Part shown: positions 43,427 through 53,049 of the stretch, piece by piece
Layout: each line of letters starts with the position of its first letter
How positions within the stretch are numbered: the stretch's first letter is position 1
Assembly (NCBI RefSeq): GCF_002094855.1
Contig: NZ_ARYN01000001.1
Span: forward strand, 124,001-188,000
Reading direction: 5' to 3'
Source of the DNA: Zunongwangia atlantica 22II14-10F7
GTDB lineage: Bacteria; Bacteroidota; Bacteroidia; Flavobacteriales; Flavobacteriaceae
DNA: 64,000 bases
Made by a program: the position numbers and the translations under genes
Notes under the pieces: generated by a model
What the model was told of the DNA's origin: nothing
The model's database searches: none
Seen by the model: the letters and a program-made list of their open reading frames with translations, nothing else

Positions 43427-45871
43427 ATGAATATTAAGAGCAGCATTTTACTGATTTTTCTGAGCTTTTCGGCTTTTGCCCAAAAGCCCGATATGACGCT
43501 GCGTTATGATGAACCCGCAAAACTTTGGGTGGAAGCGCTTCCGGTTGGGAACGGCCGTCTAGGCGCTATGATTTATGGCGATCCAAATCATGAGATTCTT
43601 CAGTTGAATGAAAATACGCTTTGGGCCGGGCAGCCGTATCGAAATGACAATCCAAATGCTAAAGAAGCTCTTCGGCAGGTACGCAAACTTATTTTTGACG
43701 GAAACTATGCGGAGGCTCAGGATTTGGTCAACCAAAAATTCTTTAGCGGCAAAAGCGGAATGCCCTATCAAACCCTCGGGAAACTTCATTTGGATTTTAA
43801 AAATACAGGAGCGGTTACCGATTACCAGCGCACCCTGGACCTGGAAACCGCTGTGGCGACCACACAATGGTCGCGAGATGGTGTCGCTTATACAATGGAA
43901 GTTTTTTCGTCTTTCCCTGAACAGGTTATTGTGGTTCAACTCACCGCAAGTGAATCTGGAAAGCTCAATTTTGCAGCTTCTTTAACCAGAGAGGAGCGAG
44001 CTGCTTCTTTTGTTGATGATAAAAATAGACTTCGTTTACAGGGAACTTCAAGCGATCACGAGGGTGTTGCAGGTGCCGTAAAATTTGAAGCGCAGGTAAA
44101 AGCAAAAACCAGTGGCGGAAGCCTTTCGCAAAGCGAAAACAAACTGGAAATTACCAACGCAGACACTGCCACCTTATACATCTCGATGGCTACCAATTTT
44201 AAAAGCTATAACGATATCGATGGGAATGCTGAAGCTAAAGCGATGTCTTTTTTAGATGCGGCTTCTCAAAAAGAATTTGAAGATTTGAAGGGTGCACATG
44301 TAGCTGATTATCAATCCTATTTCAATCGGGTTCAATTCAGTCTGGGAGAAACTACTTCTAACTCGGAAACCACCGATGCCCGCGTTGCTAATTTTAAAGA
44401 CGGAAACGATCTGGCCCTGGTGCCGTTGTATTTTCAGTTTGGGCGGTATTTGTTGATTTCCTCTTCGCGACCGGGGACGCAGCCTGCTAATTTACAGGGG
44501 ATTTGGGCTGAAGGTTTAAAGCCTGCCTGGGACAGCAAATACACCATAAACATCAATACTGAAATGAATTACTGGCCGTCTGAAAGTACTAATCTTTCAG
44601 AACTCCACGAGCCTTTAATTCAAATGATACGGGAATTGTCTGAAACCGGTAAGCAAACCGCCCCCGAGATGTACGGAGCTTCGGGCTGGATGGCGCATCA
44701 CAATACCGACATCTGGCGTATTACAGGCCCGGTAGACGGGGCTTTTTGGGGAATGTGGCCTATGGGGGGCGCCTGGCTTTCGCAGCATTTGTTTGATAAG
44801 TATGAATACACCGGCGATACGCAGTTTTTAGATTCGGTTTATCCCATTTTGGAAGGTTCAGCACGCTTTTTACAGGATTTTTTGGTTGAAGAGCCCGAGC
44901 ATAACTGGTTGGTGATCGCACCTTCCATTTCACCAGAAAATGCGCCCTACAGCGATCATCCCGAGTCGGTTACTGCCGGAGCTACAATGGATAATCAGTT
45001 AGTTTACGACGTGTTTACCAAAACCCTGAGAGCTGCAAAAATTCTAAATAATGAAAACGAACTTTTAACGCGGATTGAAGCCAGCCTCAAGCGTTTGCCA
45101 CCTATGCAAATAGGGAAATGGGGACAATTACAGGAGTGGATGTACGACTGGGATAATCCCGAAGATAATCATCGCCATGTATCCCATTTATACGGCTTAT
45201 ATCCTTCCAATCAAATTTCACCCTATCGCACCCCTCAGCTTTTTGAGGCGGCTAAAACTTCTCTGGTAGCTCGTGGTGATGAGTCTACCGGCTGGTCTAT
45301 GGGCTGGAAAGTCAATCTCTGGGCACGCCTGCTTGACGGAAACCACGCGTATAAACTGATTAAGGATCAGCTCACACCATCCATTAAGCCTGATGGCAAG
45401 CAACGCGGAGGTACCTATCCCAATTTATTCGACGCGCACCCGCCCTTTCAGATTGATGGGAATTTTGGCTGCACGGCCGGGATTGCTGAAATGTTGGTGC
45501 AGAGTCACGATGGTGCGATTCATATTTTACCGGCGCTACCCGATGCCTGGGATAAAGGCGCTATAAGCGGTCTTAAAACCCGTGGTGGTTTTCTGGTAGA
45601 TCTGGAATGGGAAAATAGCCAAGCCAAAACAATCAACATTACTTCCGAATTGGGAGGTGTGTGCCGCATCCGTTCGTACGAACCTTTAAAAGGCGATGGT
45701 TTAGCAAAAATTAATGGAGAAGTTGAGAATGGATTTTTCCAAACACCGGAAATTCCTGAACCCCTGATAGCAAATCCGCAGGAATTAAACAAGCCGGAAC
45801 TCAAACTCGTGTTAGAATACGAAATGAATACGCAGGCGGGTAAAACCTATACCCTAACGCTAGAACAGTAA
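43427..45871 (+). CDS. GH95 glycoside hydrolase
   Basis: An 814-residue secreted enzyme of family GH95 (inverting alpha-L-fucosidase or alpha-L-galactosidase). A signal peptide is followed by LRYDEPAKLWVEALPVGNGRLGAMIYGD, the hallmark GH95 opening. The (alpha/alpha)6 barrel contains RYLLISSSRPGTQPANLQGIW, then NINTEMNYWPSESTNLSELHEPL, STGWSMGWKVNLWARL and QIDGNFGCTAGIAEML, which carry the conserved Glu/Asn/Asp active-site residues. Length is normal. It lies 14 bp after the GH43 gene. In xylan clusters GH95 removes L-galactose or L-fucose side groups; substrate here is inferred. Confidence 0.9.
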   Translation: MNIKSSILLIFLSFSAFAQKPDMTLRYDEPAKLWVEALPVGNGRLGAMIYGDPNHEILQLNENTLWAGQPYRNDNPNAKEALRQVRKLIFDGNYAEAQDLVNQKFFSGKSGMPYQTLGKLHLDFKNTGAVTDYQRTLDLETAVATTQWSRDGVAYTMEVFSSFPEQVIVVQLTASESGKLNFAASLTREERAASFVDDKNRLRLQGTSSDHEGVAGAVKFEAQVKAKTSGGSLSQSENKLEITNADTATLYISMATNFKSYNDIDGNAEAKAMSFLDAASQKEFEDLKGAHVADYQSYFNRVQFSLGETTSNSETTDARVANFKDGNDLALVPLYFQFGRYLLISSSRPGTQPANLQGIWAEGLKPAWDSKYTININTEMNYWPSESTNLSELHEPLIQMIRELSETGKQTAPEMYGASGWMAHHNTDIWRITGPVDGAFWGMWPMGGAWLSQHLFDKYEYTGDTQFLDSVYPILEGSARFLQDFLVEEPEHNWLVIAPSISPENAPYSDHPESVTAGATMDNQLVYDVFTKTLRAAKILNNENELLTRIEASLKRLPPMQIGKWGQLQEWMYDWDNPEDNHRHVSHLYGLYPSNQISPYRTPQLFEAAKTSLVARGDESTGWSMGWKVNLWARLLDGNHAYKLIKDQLTPSIKPDGKQRGGTYPNLFDAHPPFQIDGNFGCTAGIAEMLVQSHDGAIHILPALPDAWDKGAISGLKTRGGFLVDLEWENSQAKTINITSELGGVCRIRSYEPLKGDGLAKINGEVENGFFQTPEIPEPLIANPQELNKPELKLVLEYEMNTQAGKTYTLTLEQ

Positions 45872-45874
45872 AAA

Positions 45875-47383
45875 ATGAGGACTATAAAGTTTACCAGAGA
45901 GTTATTTTATTTCAGTATGGTATGCTGCCTGATGTTGCCTGGTTCAGGTTTAGAGGCTTTGGCACAAAGTAAATTGTACTCCAATCAATTTGATTTGAAT
46001 GAGGTTCTCCTTTTAGAAGGTCCAATGCAGGAAGGTCGTGACCTTAACATTGAGGTCTTGTTACAGTATGATGTTGATAGGCTTTTGGCACCATTTCGAA
46101 TTCAGGCAGGATTGGAGCCTAAATCGGATCCGTATGCAAACTGGGCCGGGCTTGATGGTCATGTGGGCGAGCATTACCTCTCGGCTATGGCGATGAATTA
46201 TGCTGCGACCGGCAACGCCGACTGTAAAAGCAGAATGAATTATATTATTGCCGAGCTAGATACCATTCAGCAGGCGAATGCAGTTAATAATCCTTCCTGG
46301 GGTGTGGGTTATTTAGGAGGAATGCCCGGTAGTGAAATATTATGGACAAACCTCAAAATAGGAGATCTTACAACTTATAAGCAGACTTGGGCACCCTGGT
46401 ACAATCTGCATAAAATGTATGCCGGTTTACGCAATGCCTGGTTGTACGCCGATGATAACCTTGCCAAAAAGCTTTTTCTCAACTATTGTGATTTGGGAAT
46501 AATGATCATCGCTGATCTGGATGCGGCCCAAATGGAAAAAATGCTTGATGAAGAGCACGTCGGAATGAATGAGGTTTATGCAGATGCTTTTGAGATAAGC
46601 AAGGATCCTAAATACCTGGAGGCCGCAAAACGCTTTTCGCATAAAAGATTACTCAATCCGCTTGCGGAAGTGGAAGACGTTTTATACAATATGCACGCCA
46701 ATACGCAAGTCCCCAAGTTTATGGGTTTTGCACGCATAGCGGAGTTGTCAGGAACTGAAAAATACGAGGATGCGAGCGAATTTTTCTGGGAAACGGTAGT
46801 AGAAAACAGGACTTTAGCCTTCGGCGGTAACAGCCGCAGGGAGCATTTTCCCAGTAAAGCTTCGAGCATAGATTATGTCAACGTGATTGACGGGCCGGAA
46901 ACCTGCAACTCTTACAATATGCTTAAGTTGACCGAAGATTTATTCCGTTTAGATCCACAGGCCAAATATGCCGAGTATTACGAGCGCACGCTCTTCAATC
47001 ACATCCGCTCATCACAACATCCGGAACACGGGGGGTATGTGTATTTTACTTCAGCGCGACCCAGGCATTACCGGGTATATTCAGCGCCGAATGAGGCTAT
47101 GTGCTGTTGCGTGAGTACCGTGATGGAAAACTACGACAAGTACAATCAGTTTATCTATACCCACAGCGATAACGCCTTGTACGTAAACCTATTTGTTGCT
47201 TCGGAAGTAAACTGGAGCGAAAAAGGAGTAACCTTAAAACAAACCACAGATTTTCCGGAAGAAGAGCAAACAAAACTTGAAATTACTAAAGGAGAGGCTT
47301 CGTTTGACTTGAAATTACACTTTCCTTCCTGGGCAAGAGAAGGGTTTTATTCGACTCTAAACCTCTTACAAATGACCTGTTAA
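45875..47383 (+). CDS. GH127 beta-L-arabinofuranosidase, C-terminally truncated
   Basis: The first 490 or so residues are a GH127 (DUF1680) enzyme with signal peptide (MVCCLMLPGSGLEALAQ) and (alpha/alpha)6 barrel. The zinc site is kept: E342 and C344 in GPETCNSY, and C410-C412 in MCCCVST, matching the Glu/Cys ligands and catalytic Cys of the family. The protein stops at 502, while family members usually run well beyond 600. After LHFPSWAREGF the sequence turns into an unrelated tail YSTLNLLQMTC. The C-terminal sandwich is missing, so activity is doubtful. The break probably marks a recombination junction. Confidence 0.85.
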   Translation: MRTIKFTRELFYFSMVCCLMLPGSGLEALAQSKLYSNQFDLNEVLLLEGPMQEGRDLNIEVLLQYDVDRLLAPFRIQAGLEPKSDPYANWAGLDGHVGEHYLSAMAMNYAATGNADCKSRMNYIIAELDTIQQANAVNNPSWGVGYLGGMPGSEILWTNLKIGDLTTYKQTWAPWYNLHKMYAGLRNAWLYADDNLAKKLFLNYCDLGIMIIADLDAAQMEKMLDEEHVGMNEVYADAFEISKDPKYLEAAKRFSHKRLLNPLAEVEDVLYNMHANTQVPKFMGFARIAELSGTEKYEDASEFFWETVVENRTLAFGGNSRREHFPSKASSIDYVNVIDGPETCNSYNMLKLTEDLFRLDPQAKYAEYYERTLFNHIRSSQHPEHGGYVYFTSARPRHYRVYSAPNEAMCCCVSTVMENYDKYNQFIYTHSDNALYVNLFVASEVNWSEKGVTLKQTTDFPEEEQTKLEITKGEASFDLKLHFPSWAREGFYSTLNLLQMTC

Positions 47384-47479
47384 ATTTAAGTATTTAATGT
47401 TAAAATTGTCATTACAAGCTCATGGAAGGGTTGTCTATACTTAAAAATTATCGATAAATAACCATAAACCAAATCAATT

Positions 47480-49045
47480 ATGAGAAAAAAAATTATATAT
47501 ACATTCTATCTGTTACTCACATTATTTTCTATGAGAATTTGGGCTCAGCAAAAAGCTCACAACCCAATAATTTTTGCCGATGTTCCCGATATCTCGATGA
47601 TTCGTGTAGGAGATACCTATTATATGAGCAGCACGACAATGCATATGAGTCCTGGTGTTCCAATTATGAAATCCAAAGATTTGGTCAATTGGGAGTTAGT
47701 AAGTTATGCTTATGACCGGCTTTCTGAAACAGACAATATGAGGTTAGAAGACGGAAAAAGAACATATGGAAAAGGTTCGTGGGCAAGTACCATACGTTTT
47801 AATAAAGGAACATATTATGTTTCCACTTTTGCCCAGACTACAGGAAAAACCTACATCTATTCCACGGAAAATATTGAAAAAGGCCCTTGGAAAGCCATTG
47901 AATTTGAACCGATGATGCACGACCATTCTTTCTTTTTCGATGATGATGGGAAAGCCTATATGCTGTACGGAGGCGGAAAGCTCAAATTAGTGGAGTTGAA
48001 AGAAGACCTTTCGGGAATAAAGCCCAATTCCGAAGTTATCGCTATTGAAAACGCAAGTGCTCCATCCGGAGACAACATCGGTTTGCCGGCAGAAGGTTCA
48101 CAGCTCTTTAAAGTCAATGGGAAATATTATCTCTTCAACATCACCTGGCCAAAAGGTGGAATGCGTACCGTGGTTATCCATCGTGCAGACAAGCTTACAG
48201 GGCCTTGGGAAGGAAAAATAGGGTTGCAGGATTTGGGTGTTGCACAGGGTGGTTTGATTGATACCCCAAATGGAGAATGGTTTGCCTATCTCTTCCGTGA
48301 TTATGGTGCGGTGGGCAGAATTCCGTATTGGGTTCCTGTGAAGTGGGAAAACGATTGGCCGGTTTTAGGTGTTAACGGCAAAGTCCCGGAAATATTGGAT
48401 TTACCTGCAAATCAGTCTTTGATTCCTGGGATTGTTGATTCGGATGAATTTACCCGTAAGAAAGGAGATAGAGCATTGCCATTGGTTTGGCAATGGAATC
48501 ACAATCCTGATAACAAATTATGGTCAGTTACTGAAAGAAAAGGCTTCCTGAGACTGAAAACAGGCCGCATTGAAAAAGATTTTTTACAGGCTAAAAATAC
48601 ATTGACCCAAAGAACCATCGGACCCGTTTCTTCCGGCATTACTTTGCTTGACGTTTCAAAAATGAAAGACGGTGATTTTGCAGGACTGACATTGTTGCAG
48701 AAAGATTACGGGCAATTGGGGGTAAGAGTGGAAGGAAACGAGAAATACATTGTCTATATCAATGCTTCGGGCGGAACATCAAAAGAAGAAGAGAAAATAA
48801 AACTTTCCCGAAATACCGTTTATCTCAAAGCAGAGTGCAACTTCCGTGAGAAGAAGGATACAGCAGTTTTTTACTTCAGCAGTGATGGAGAAAACTGGAA
48901 ACAAGTTGGTAACTCTTTACAAATGAAATATACTATTCCGCATTTTATGGGGTATCGATTCGGTTTATTCAGCTACGCAACCAAAACCGTTGGAGGATAT
49001 GCGGACTTTGATTTTTTTAGGATTTCAAACGCATCTATAGAATAG
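47480..49045 (+). CDS. GH43 (subfamily 12-like) xylosidase/arabinofuranosidase
   Basis: A 521-residue secreted enzyme. The signal peptide ends near MRIWAQ. The GH43 propeller (about 28-320) has the catalytic Asp in FADVPDISMIRVGDTYYMSS, the second Asp in HDHSFFFDDDGKAYMLYG and the acid Glu in LPAEGSQLFKVNGKYYLF. A C-terminal concanavalin-like domain (about 330-520) carries NTLTQRTIGPVSSGITLLDVS, as in beta-xylosidases of this type. It is intact, unlike its two relatives at 50592 and 56881. It follows the broken GH127 by 97 bp. Confidence 0.9.
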   Translation: MRKKIIYTFYLLLTLFSMRIWAQQKAHNPIIFADVPDISMIRVGDTYYMSSTTMHMSPGVPIMKSKDLVNWELVSYAYDRLSETDNMRLEDGKRTYGKGSWASTIRFNKGTYYVSTFAQTTGKTYIYSTENIEKGPWKAIEFEPMMHDHSFFFDDDGKAYMLYGGGKLKLVELKEDLSGIKPNSEVIAIENASAPSGDNIGLPAEGSQLFKVNGKYYLFNITWPKGGMRTVVIHRADKLTGPWEGKIGLQDLGVAQGGLIDTPNGEWFAYLFRDYGAVGRIPYWVPVKWENDWPVLGVNGKVPEILDLPANQSLIPGIVDSDEFTRKKGDRALPLVWQWNHNPDNKLWSVTERKGFLRLKTGRIEKDFLQAKNTLTQRTIGPVSSGITLLDVSKMKDGDFAGLTLLQKDYGQLGVRVEGNEKYIVYINASGGTSKEEEKIKLSRNTVYLKAECNFREKKDTAVFYFSSDGENWKQVGNSLQMKYTIPHFMGYRFGLFSYATKTVGGYADFDFFRISNASIE

Positions 49046-49160
49046 TGACCTTTATGTCTTCATATGTCAATAATATGGTTAGTACTTTATTTTTTTATTG
49101 TAAGTGTGAAAAATGTAATTAAAAACTAAAATCTACTATGCTGTTTTTTTTATAAGCAAT

Positions 49161-50579
49161 ATGAAGTTTTCCATTTCATCTAAAAGTAAATTTCCAATGA
49201 TCATCAGTAAAATTTCGTTTTATCGTAAATTATGTTTAACTGTAGGGTTTTCCTTGATTTATTCATTTATTTCCGCCCAGAATCCCATTATCCAGACAAT
49301 GTTCACGGCCGACCCTGCCCCGATGGTCTATCAGGACAAAGTCTATCTCTATGTAGGTGTTGACGAACCTGATGCACCAAAAAACTCTTATCTGATGCGG
49401 GAATACCGATTGTTCACCACCACAGATATGGTCAACTGGACAGACAAAGGTGCGGTTCTCAAAACCAGTGAAGTTCCTTGGGCAAATGGTGATGCCAACG
49501 CCGCTCAGGTCATTGAAAGAAACGGAAAATTCTACTATTACATCTCCACAGGATACAACAACAATCCCGGTGGAATCGGGGTTGGCGTTTTAGTGGGTGA
49601 TACTTCTTACGGACCATTCAAAGACGTTCTGGGGAAACCATTAATTACCAATCAAATGACGACTTATGCATCGCATTCCTGGGATGACCTGGACCCATCG
49701 GTTTTCATTGATGATAACGGACAGGCTTATCTTTTTTGGGGAAACGGAGCCTGTTATTGGGCAAAGCTCAACAAAGATATGGTTTCAATTGATGGTGACA
49801 TTCATTTTTTAGATATCAAAGACCCCAAGCAAATTGTCGGAAGATTTACCGAAGCACCCTGGATTTACAAAAGAAACAAAACCTACTATCTGATATACGC
49901 TTCCCAGTTTCCTGAGGAAATCAACTATTCCACCGCCAAAAAAATCACAGGACCCTGGAAGGTTGGCGGAAAAGTAATGCCTACTGAAAAAGGAAGCAAT
50001 ACCAATCACCCGGGAATCATTGATTACAAAGGAAATTCTTATTTCTTCTATCACAATGATGCACTTCCGAATGGGCACAGTTATGACCGCTCGGTTGCAG
50101 TAGAGCAGTTTCAGTACGGTAAAGACGGAAGCATTCCCACGATGAATATGACCGATGCAGGAATTGTAAAAGGCTTGGGAACTTTAAATCCTTATCAGAA
50201 AACAGAAGCCGAAACCATTGCTTTTTCCAAAGGTATAAAAGCAAATGAAGACAAAGAAAAAAGAATTTTCATTACCGATATCCACAACGGAGATTACATC
50301 AAAATTCGTGACGTCGATTTCGGAAACGAAGGCGCCTTACAATTTACAGCCAATGTTTCCAGCCGTTACAAAGGCGGTAAAATCGAAATAAAAACCGGTG
50401 CTGTGGACGGAAAACTCCTCGGAACACTCAATGTTCCTTACACTGGAGAATGGGAAAATTGGAAAGAAGTTTTCACAAAAGTGGAGAATGTGAAAGGCAT
50501 CCACGATGTGTATTTTGTATTTACAGGTGGCGAACCACATACATTGTTCAATTTTGATTATTGGAAATTTATTAAATAA
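49161..50579 (+). CDS. GH43 glycoside hydrolase with CBM6, paralog
   Basis: A 472-residue secreted enzyme closely related to the product of 42039-43412: [69 protein letters not shown] and a C-terminal CBM6 (from [17 protein letters not shown]). The catalytic Asp, Asp and Glu are in place. The first ATG (49161) gives a long N-terminus before the signal peptide; the ATG at codon 13 (MIISKISFYRKLC, 49197) is a better start. The DNA is more AT-rich in codon choice than its paralog, suggesting separate acquisition rather than recent duplication. Confidence 0.9.
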   Translation: MKFSISSKSKFPMIISKISFYRKLCLTVGFSLIYSFISAQNPIIQTMFTADPAPMVYQDKVYLYVGVDEPDAPKNSYLMREYRLFTTTDMVNWTDKGAVLKTSEVPWANGDANAAQVIERNGKFYYYISTGYNNNPGGIGVGVLVGDTSYGPFKDVLGKPLITNQMTTYASHSWDDLDPSVFIDDNGQAYLFWGNGACYWAKLNKDMVSIDGDIHFLDIKDPKQIVGRFTEAPWIYKRNKTYYLIYASQFPEEINYSTAKKITGPWKVGGKVMPTEKGSNTNHPGIIDYKGNSYFFYHNDALPNGHSYDRSVAVEQFQYGKDGSIPTMNMTDAGIVKGLGTLNPYQKTEAETIAFSKGIKANEDKEKRIFITDIHNGDYIKIRDVDFGNEGALQFTANVSSRYKGGKIEIKTGAVDGKLLGTLNVPYTGEWENWKEVFTKVENVKGIHDVYFVFTGGEPHTLFNFDYWKFIK

Positions 50580-50591
50580 TTATTCATTAAA

Positions 50592-52687
50592 ATGAAAAAA
50601 ATTGCCGTAGTTATATTGGTTTTTCTCATCATTTCTCTTCAGAAACTGGTGGCTCAGTCGTGGACTGCGGACAATGGCAATGGTACTTTTACCAATCCGT
50701 TATTCTATGATGAATTTTCAGACCCTGATTTGATTCGTGTGGGAACGGACTATTATATGGTGGCAAGTTCTATGCATCCTATGCCGGGCTTACCCATACT
50801 TAAGTCTGAAGATCTTGTAAATTGGGAATTTGTCTCCTACATTTCAGGTTTTTTAGACCTTGGAAAAGACTTTCACCTTCATGGGGATAAAGGTATTTAC
50901 GGAAATAGAATATGGGCGCCCGCAATCCGCTATGATAAAGGAACTTTTTGTGTTTTAGTTAATGTAAACGACTACGGTTTGCAGGTTTTTTCAGCAAAAA
51001 AACCAAAAGGACCCTGGACGCATAAAAATATGGGGGGCAAAATCTACGATCTTGGAATTCTATTTGATGACGATGGGAAAATCTATGCTGTTCACGGCTA
51101 TGATGAAGTACGTCTTATTGAATTTAAGCCTGATTTCAGTGGATTCGTAGAAGGCAGCGATCGCTTGATTATTCCGAAAGGGAATGCGATGGGAGAAGGG
51201 CACCATTTCTATAAAATCAACGGAAAATATTATGTCATTAGTGCAGATTATGCACCTGTTGGAAGAATGCAATGTGCAAGAGCAGACAAACTGGAAGGTC
51301 CTTACGAAACTGCCGTGATCTCAAATCGGGAAACAATGGGAACACAGCGTGGATGGTGGACCGATAATTTCGGATATTGGCATAACATTCCCAATGATAG
51401 CGAAAAGATAGAGCTGAGCAAACCTTCTGACAACGGTTTCTATGCCGTTCCTCTTCATCAGGGTGGCATTGTGGATTTACCCAACGGAGAATGGTTGGGA
51501 TTTTCTATGATGGATGTGAAATCTACTGGACGTTTAACCTTTCTATCGCCCGTAACGTGGAAAGACGGTTGGCCGTATTATGGGGTGGAAGGTAATCCAA
51601 GAAGGTCGCCACGAACCTGGTTTAAACCCAATACCGAAATTTAGCAAAAACCTTTTGCAACTTATGAAAGAAATGATGATTTTTCTACAAAAACCCTTAC
51701 AACCAATCTGGCAATGGAATCATTTACCAGTGAATGATAAATGGTCGTTGACAAAAGGCGCGTTCCGTTTGAATACACTACCGGCGAAAAATTTTATGTA
51801 CGCCAAAAACACCCTTACGCAGCGCATTATAGGTCCCGAATCTTCTGCAGCAGTACAGCTCGATGTTAAAAAATTAAAAGTGGGAGATGTCGCAGGATTG
51901 GGATTGCTCAATGTGCCTTATTATTGGATTGGCGTGGCAAAAACAGATAAAGGTTTGGTGATCAGAAGTTATGATTTGGTCAATAATAAAACCTTGAAAG
52001 AACCATTGAAACAGACTAAAGTTTTCCTCCGTGGTTTTGGTGATTTTGATAAAGATTTAGCCACGCTAAGTTACAGTACAGACGGAATAAATTTTAAAGA
52101 ATTAGGAACTGAACTTCGGTTGGCTTACCAGATGAAAACCTTTCAGGGCGTGCGTTTTGCATTATTTGCCTTTAATACTGAAGGGAAAAACGGAGGTTAC
52201 GCAGATTTTGACAATTTTAAAATCGATGAGCTACTTTCTGACCGCTCTAAAAATTCACCGATCGGAAAAATCATGACTTTCACCAATTTAGCCAATAACC
52301 AACTTTTTTGGAATAGTCCGCGAAGTATTATCCGCAGTGCCAATACGGGAAGTAAAGATTTTGATATTAAAACGTGTCAGTTCAAAATTTTAGACAAAGG
52401 AAATGGAAAAATCACCCTTGATGCGGTCGATGGAAGTGGTTTTCTCACAGTTTCCGGCATTGGACTTTCCGGAGATTTGCGTACCCAAAAAACTGAAAAT
52501 GAAGGAAGTCTGTTTCTATGGCAGGATATGCTGAAAAATCAATGTATGCTTTTGTCTTTGAAAACCAACCGGTTTGTTGGCGTAAATGTTCTTACCGGAG
52601 AACCTTATTCCGCAGATTGATTGGGCAGGAGAACAACCAGACAAAAAAAACGGGACTGTCTTTGAATGGAAACTCATTAAAAATTAA
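50592..52687 (+). pseudogene. Broken GH43 (subfamily 12-like) gene with beta-trefoil tail
   Basis: The N-terminal 350 codons form a GH43 propeller (FSDPDLIRVGTDYYMVASSM; FDDDGKIYAVHGYDEVRLIE; MGEGHHFYKINGKYYVIS). An in-frame TAG stops it at 51642. Homology continues in the same frame (PFATYERNDDFS), then shifts frame near 51690 to PLQPIWQWNHLPVNDKWSL, through a concanavalin-like domain and a beta-trefoil/fascin-like tail. A further one-base shift near 52617 separates EPYSAD from WAGEQPDKKNGTVFEWKLIKN. Three lesions make it a pseudogene unless they are sequencing errors. Confidence 0.85.
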
Positions 52688-53049
52688 ATGATTAGTAAAA
52701 TGAAAACCGTAAAATTAATAAATATTTTTTGGACAGCTAATCCGTCTTTCGCTCCCAATCTTTTTGCCAAAGCTCTTGCCCAAGCAATAAAATATTTACG
52801 CTCAAACCGGGCTGCAAGAGATTCTGTTTTAAAAACCTTAACAAGGCTAAAAATAGAAAGCAAAAGCTCCGTATGAGCAATCTGATAATAGGTGAAACAA
52901 ATAAATATAAACCAAGCCTCGTAGAGGTGACCTTTTAAAAAGCCCTGAAAGGGCGATATAAATTAGCATAGGGGAAAGCAATAGCCATAGATGCTACCTG
53001 TGGAAAACAATAAAAAATTATAAGAAAAACCTATTTAAAATAGAAACAT
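52688..53049. other. Noncoding stretch between broken GH43 and GH115
   Basis: A 62-codon frame at 52688-52876 looks spurious. Its complement (AGCCCGG ... GGGAGCGAAAGACGG) resembles intergenic repeats I recall from Chryseobacterium and Flavobacterium relatives. The right part holds CTCGTAGAG and CCCTGAAAGGG short inverted repeats. No gene is called. Confidence 0.4.
52915..53020. repeat. Dispersed intergenic repeat of the CCC-GAA-GGG type
   Basis: AGCCTCGTAGAGGTGACC and AGCCCTGAAAGGGCGATATA, two small hairpin units about 30 bp apart, followed by ATAGCCATAGATGCTACC. Such paired mini-hairpins are a common intergenic repeat style in Bacteroidota (from memory). Function unknown. Confidence 0.4.

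Noticed and set aside
52688-52876. 62-codon frame after the broken GH43
   Set aside because: Composition and complement look like an intergenic repeat rather than protein; no start context or homology.
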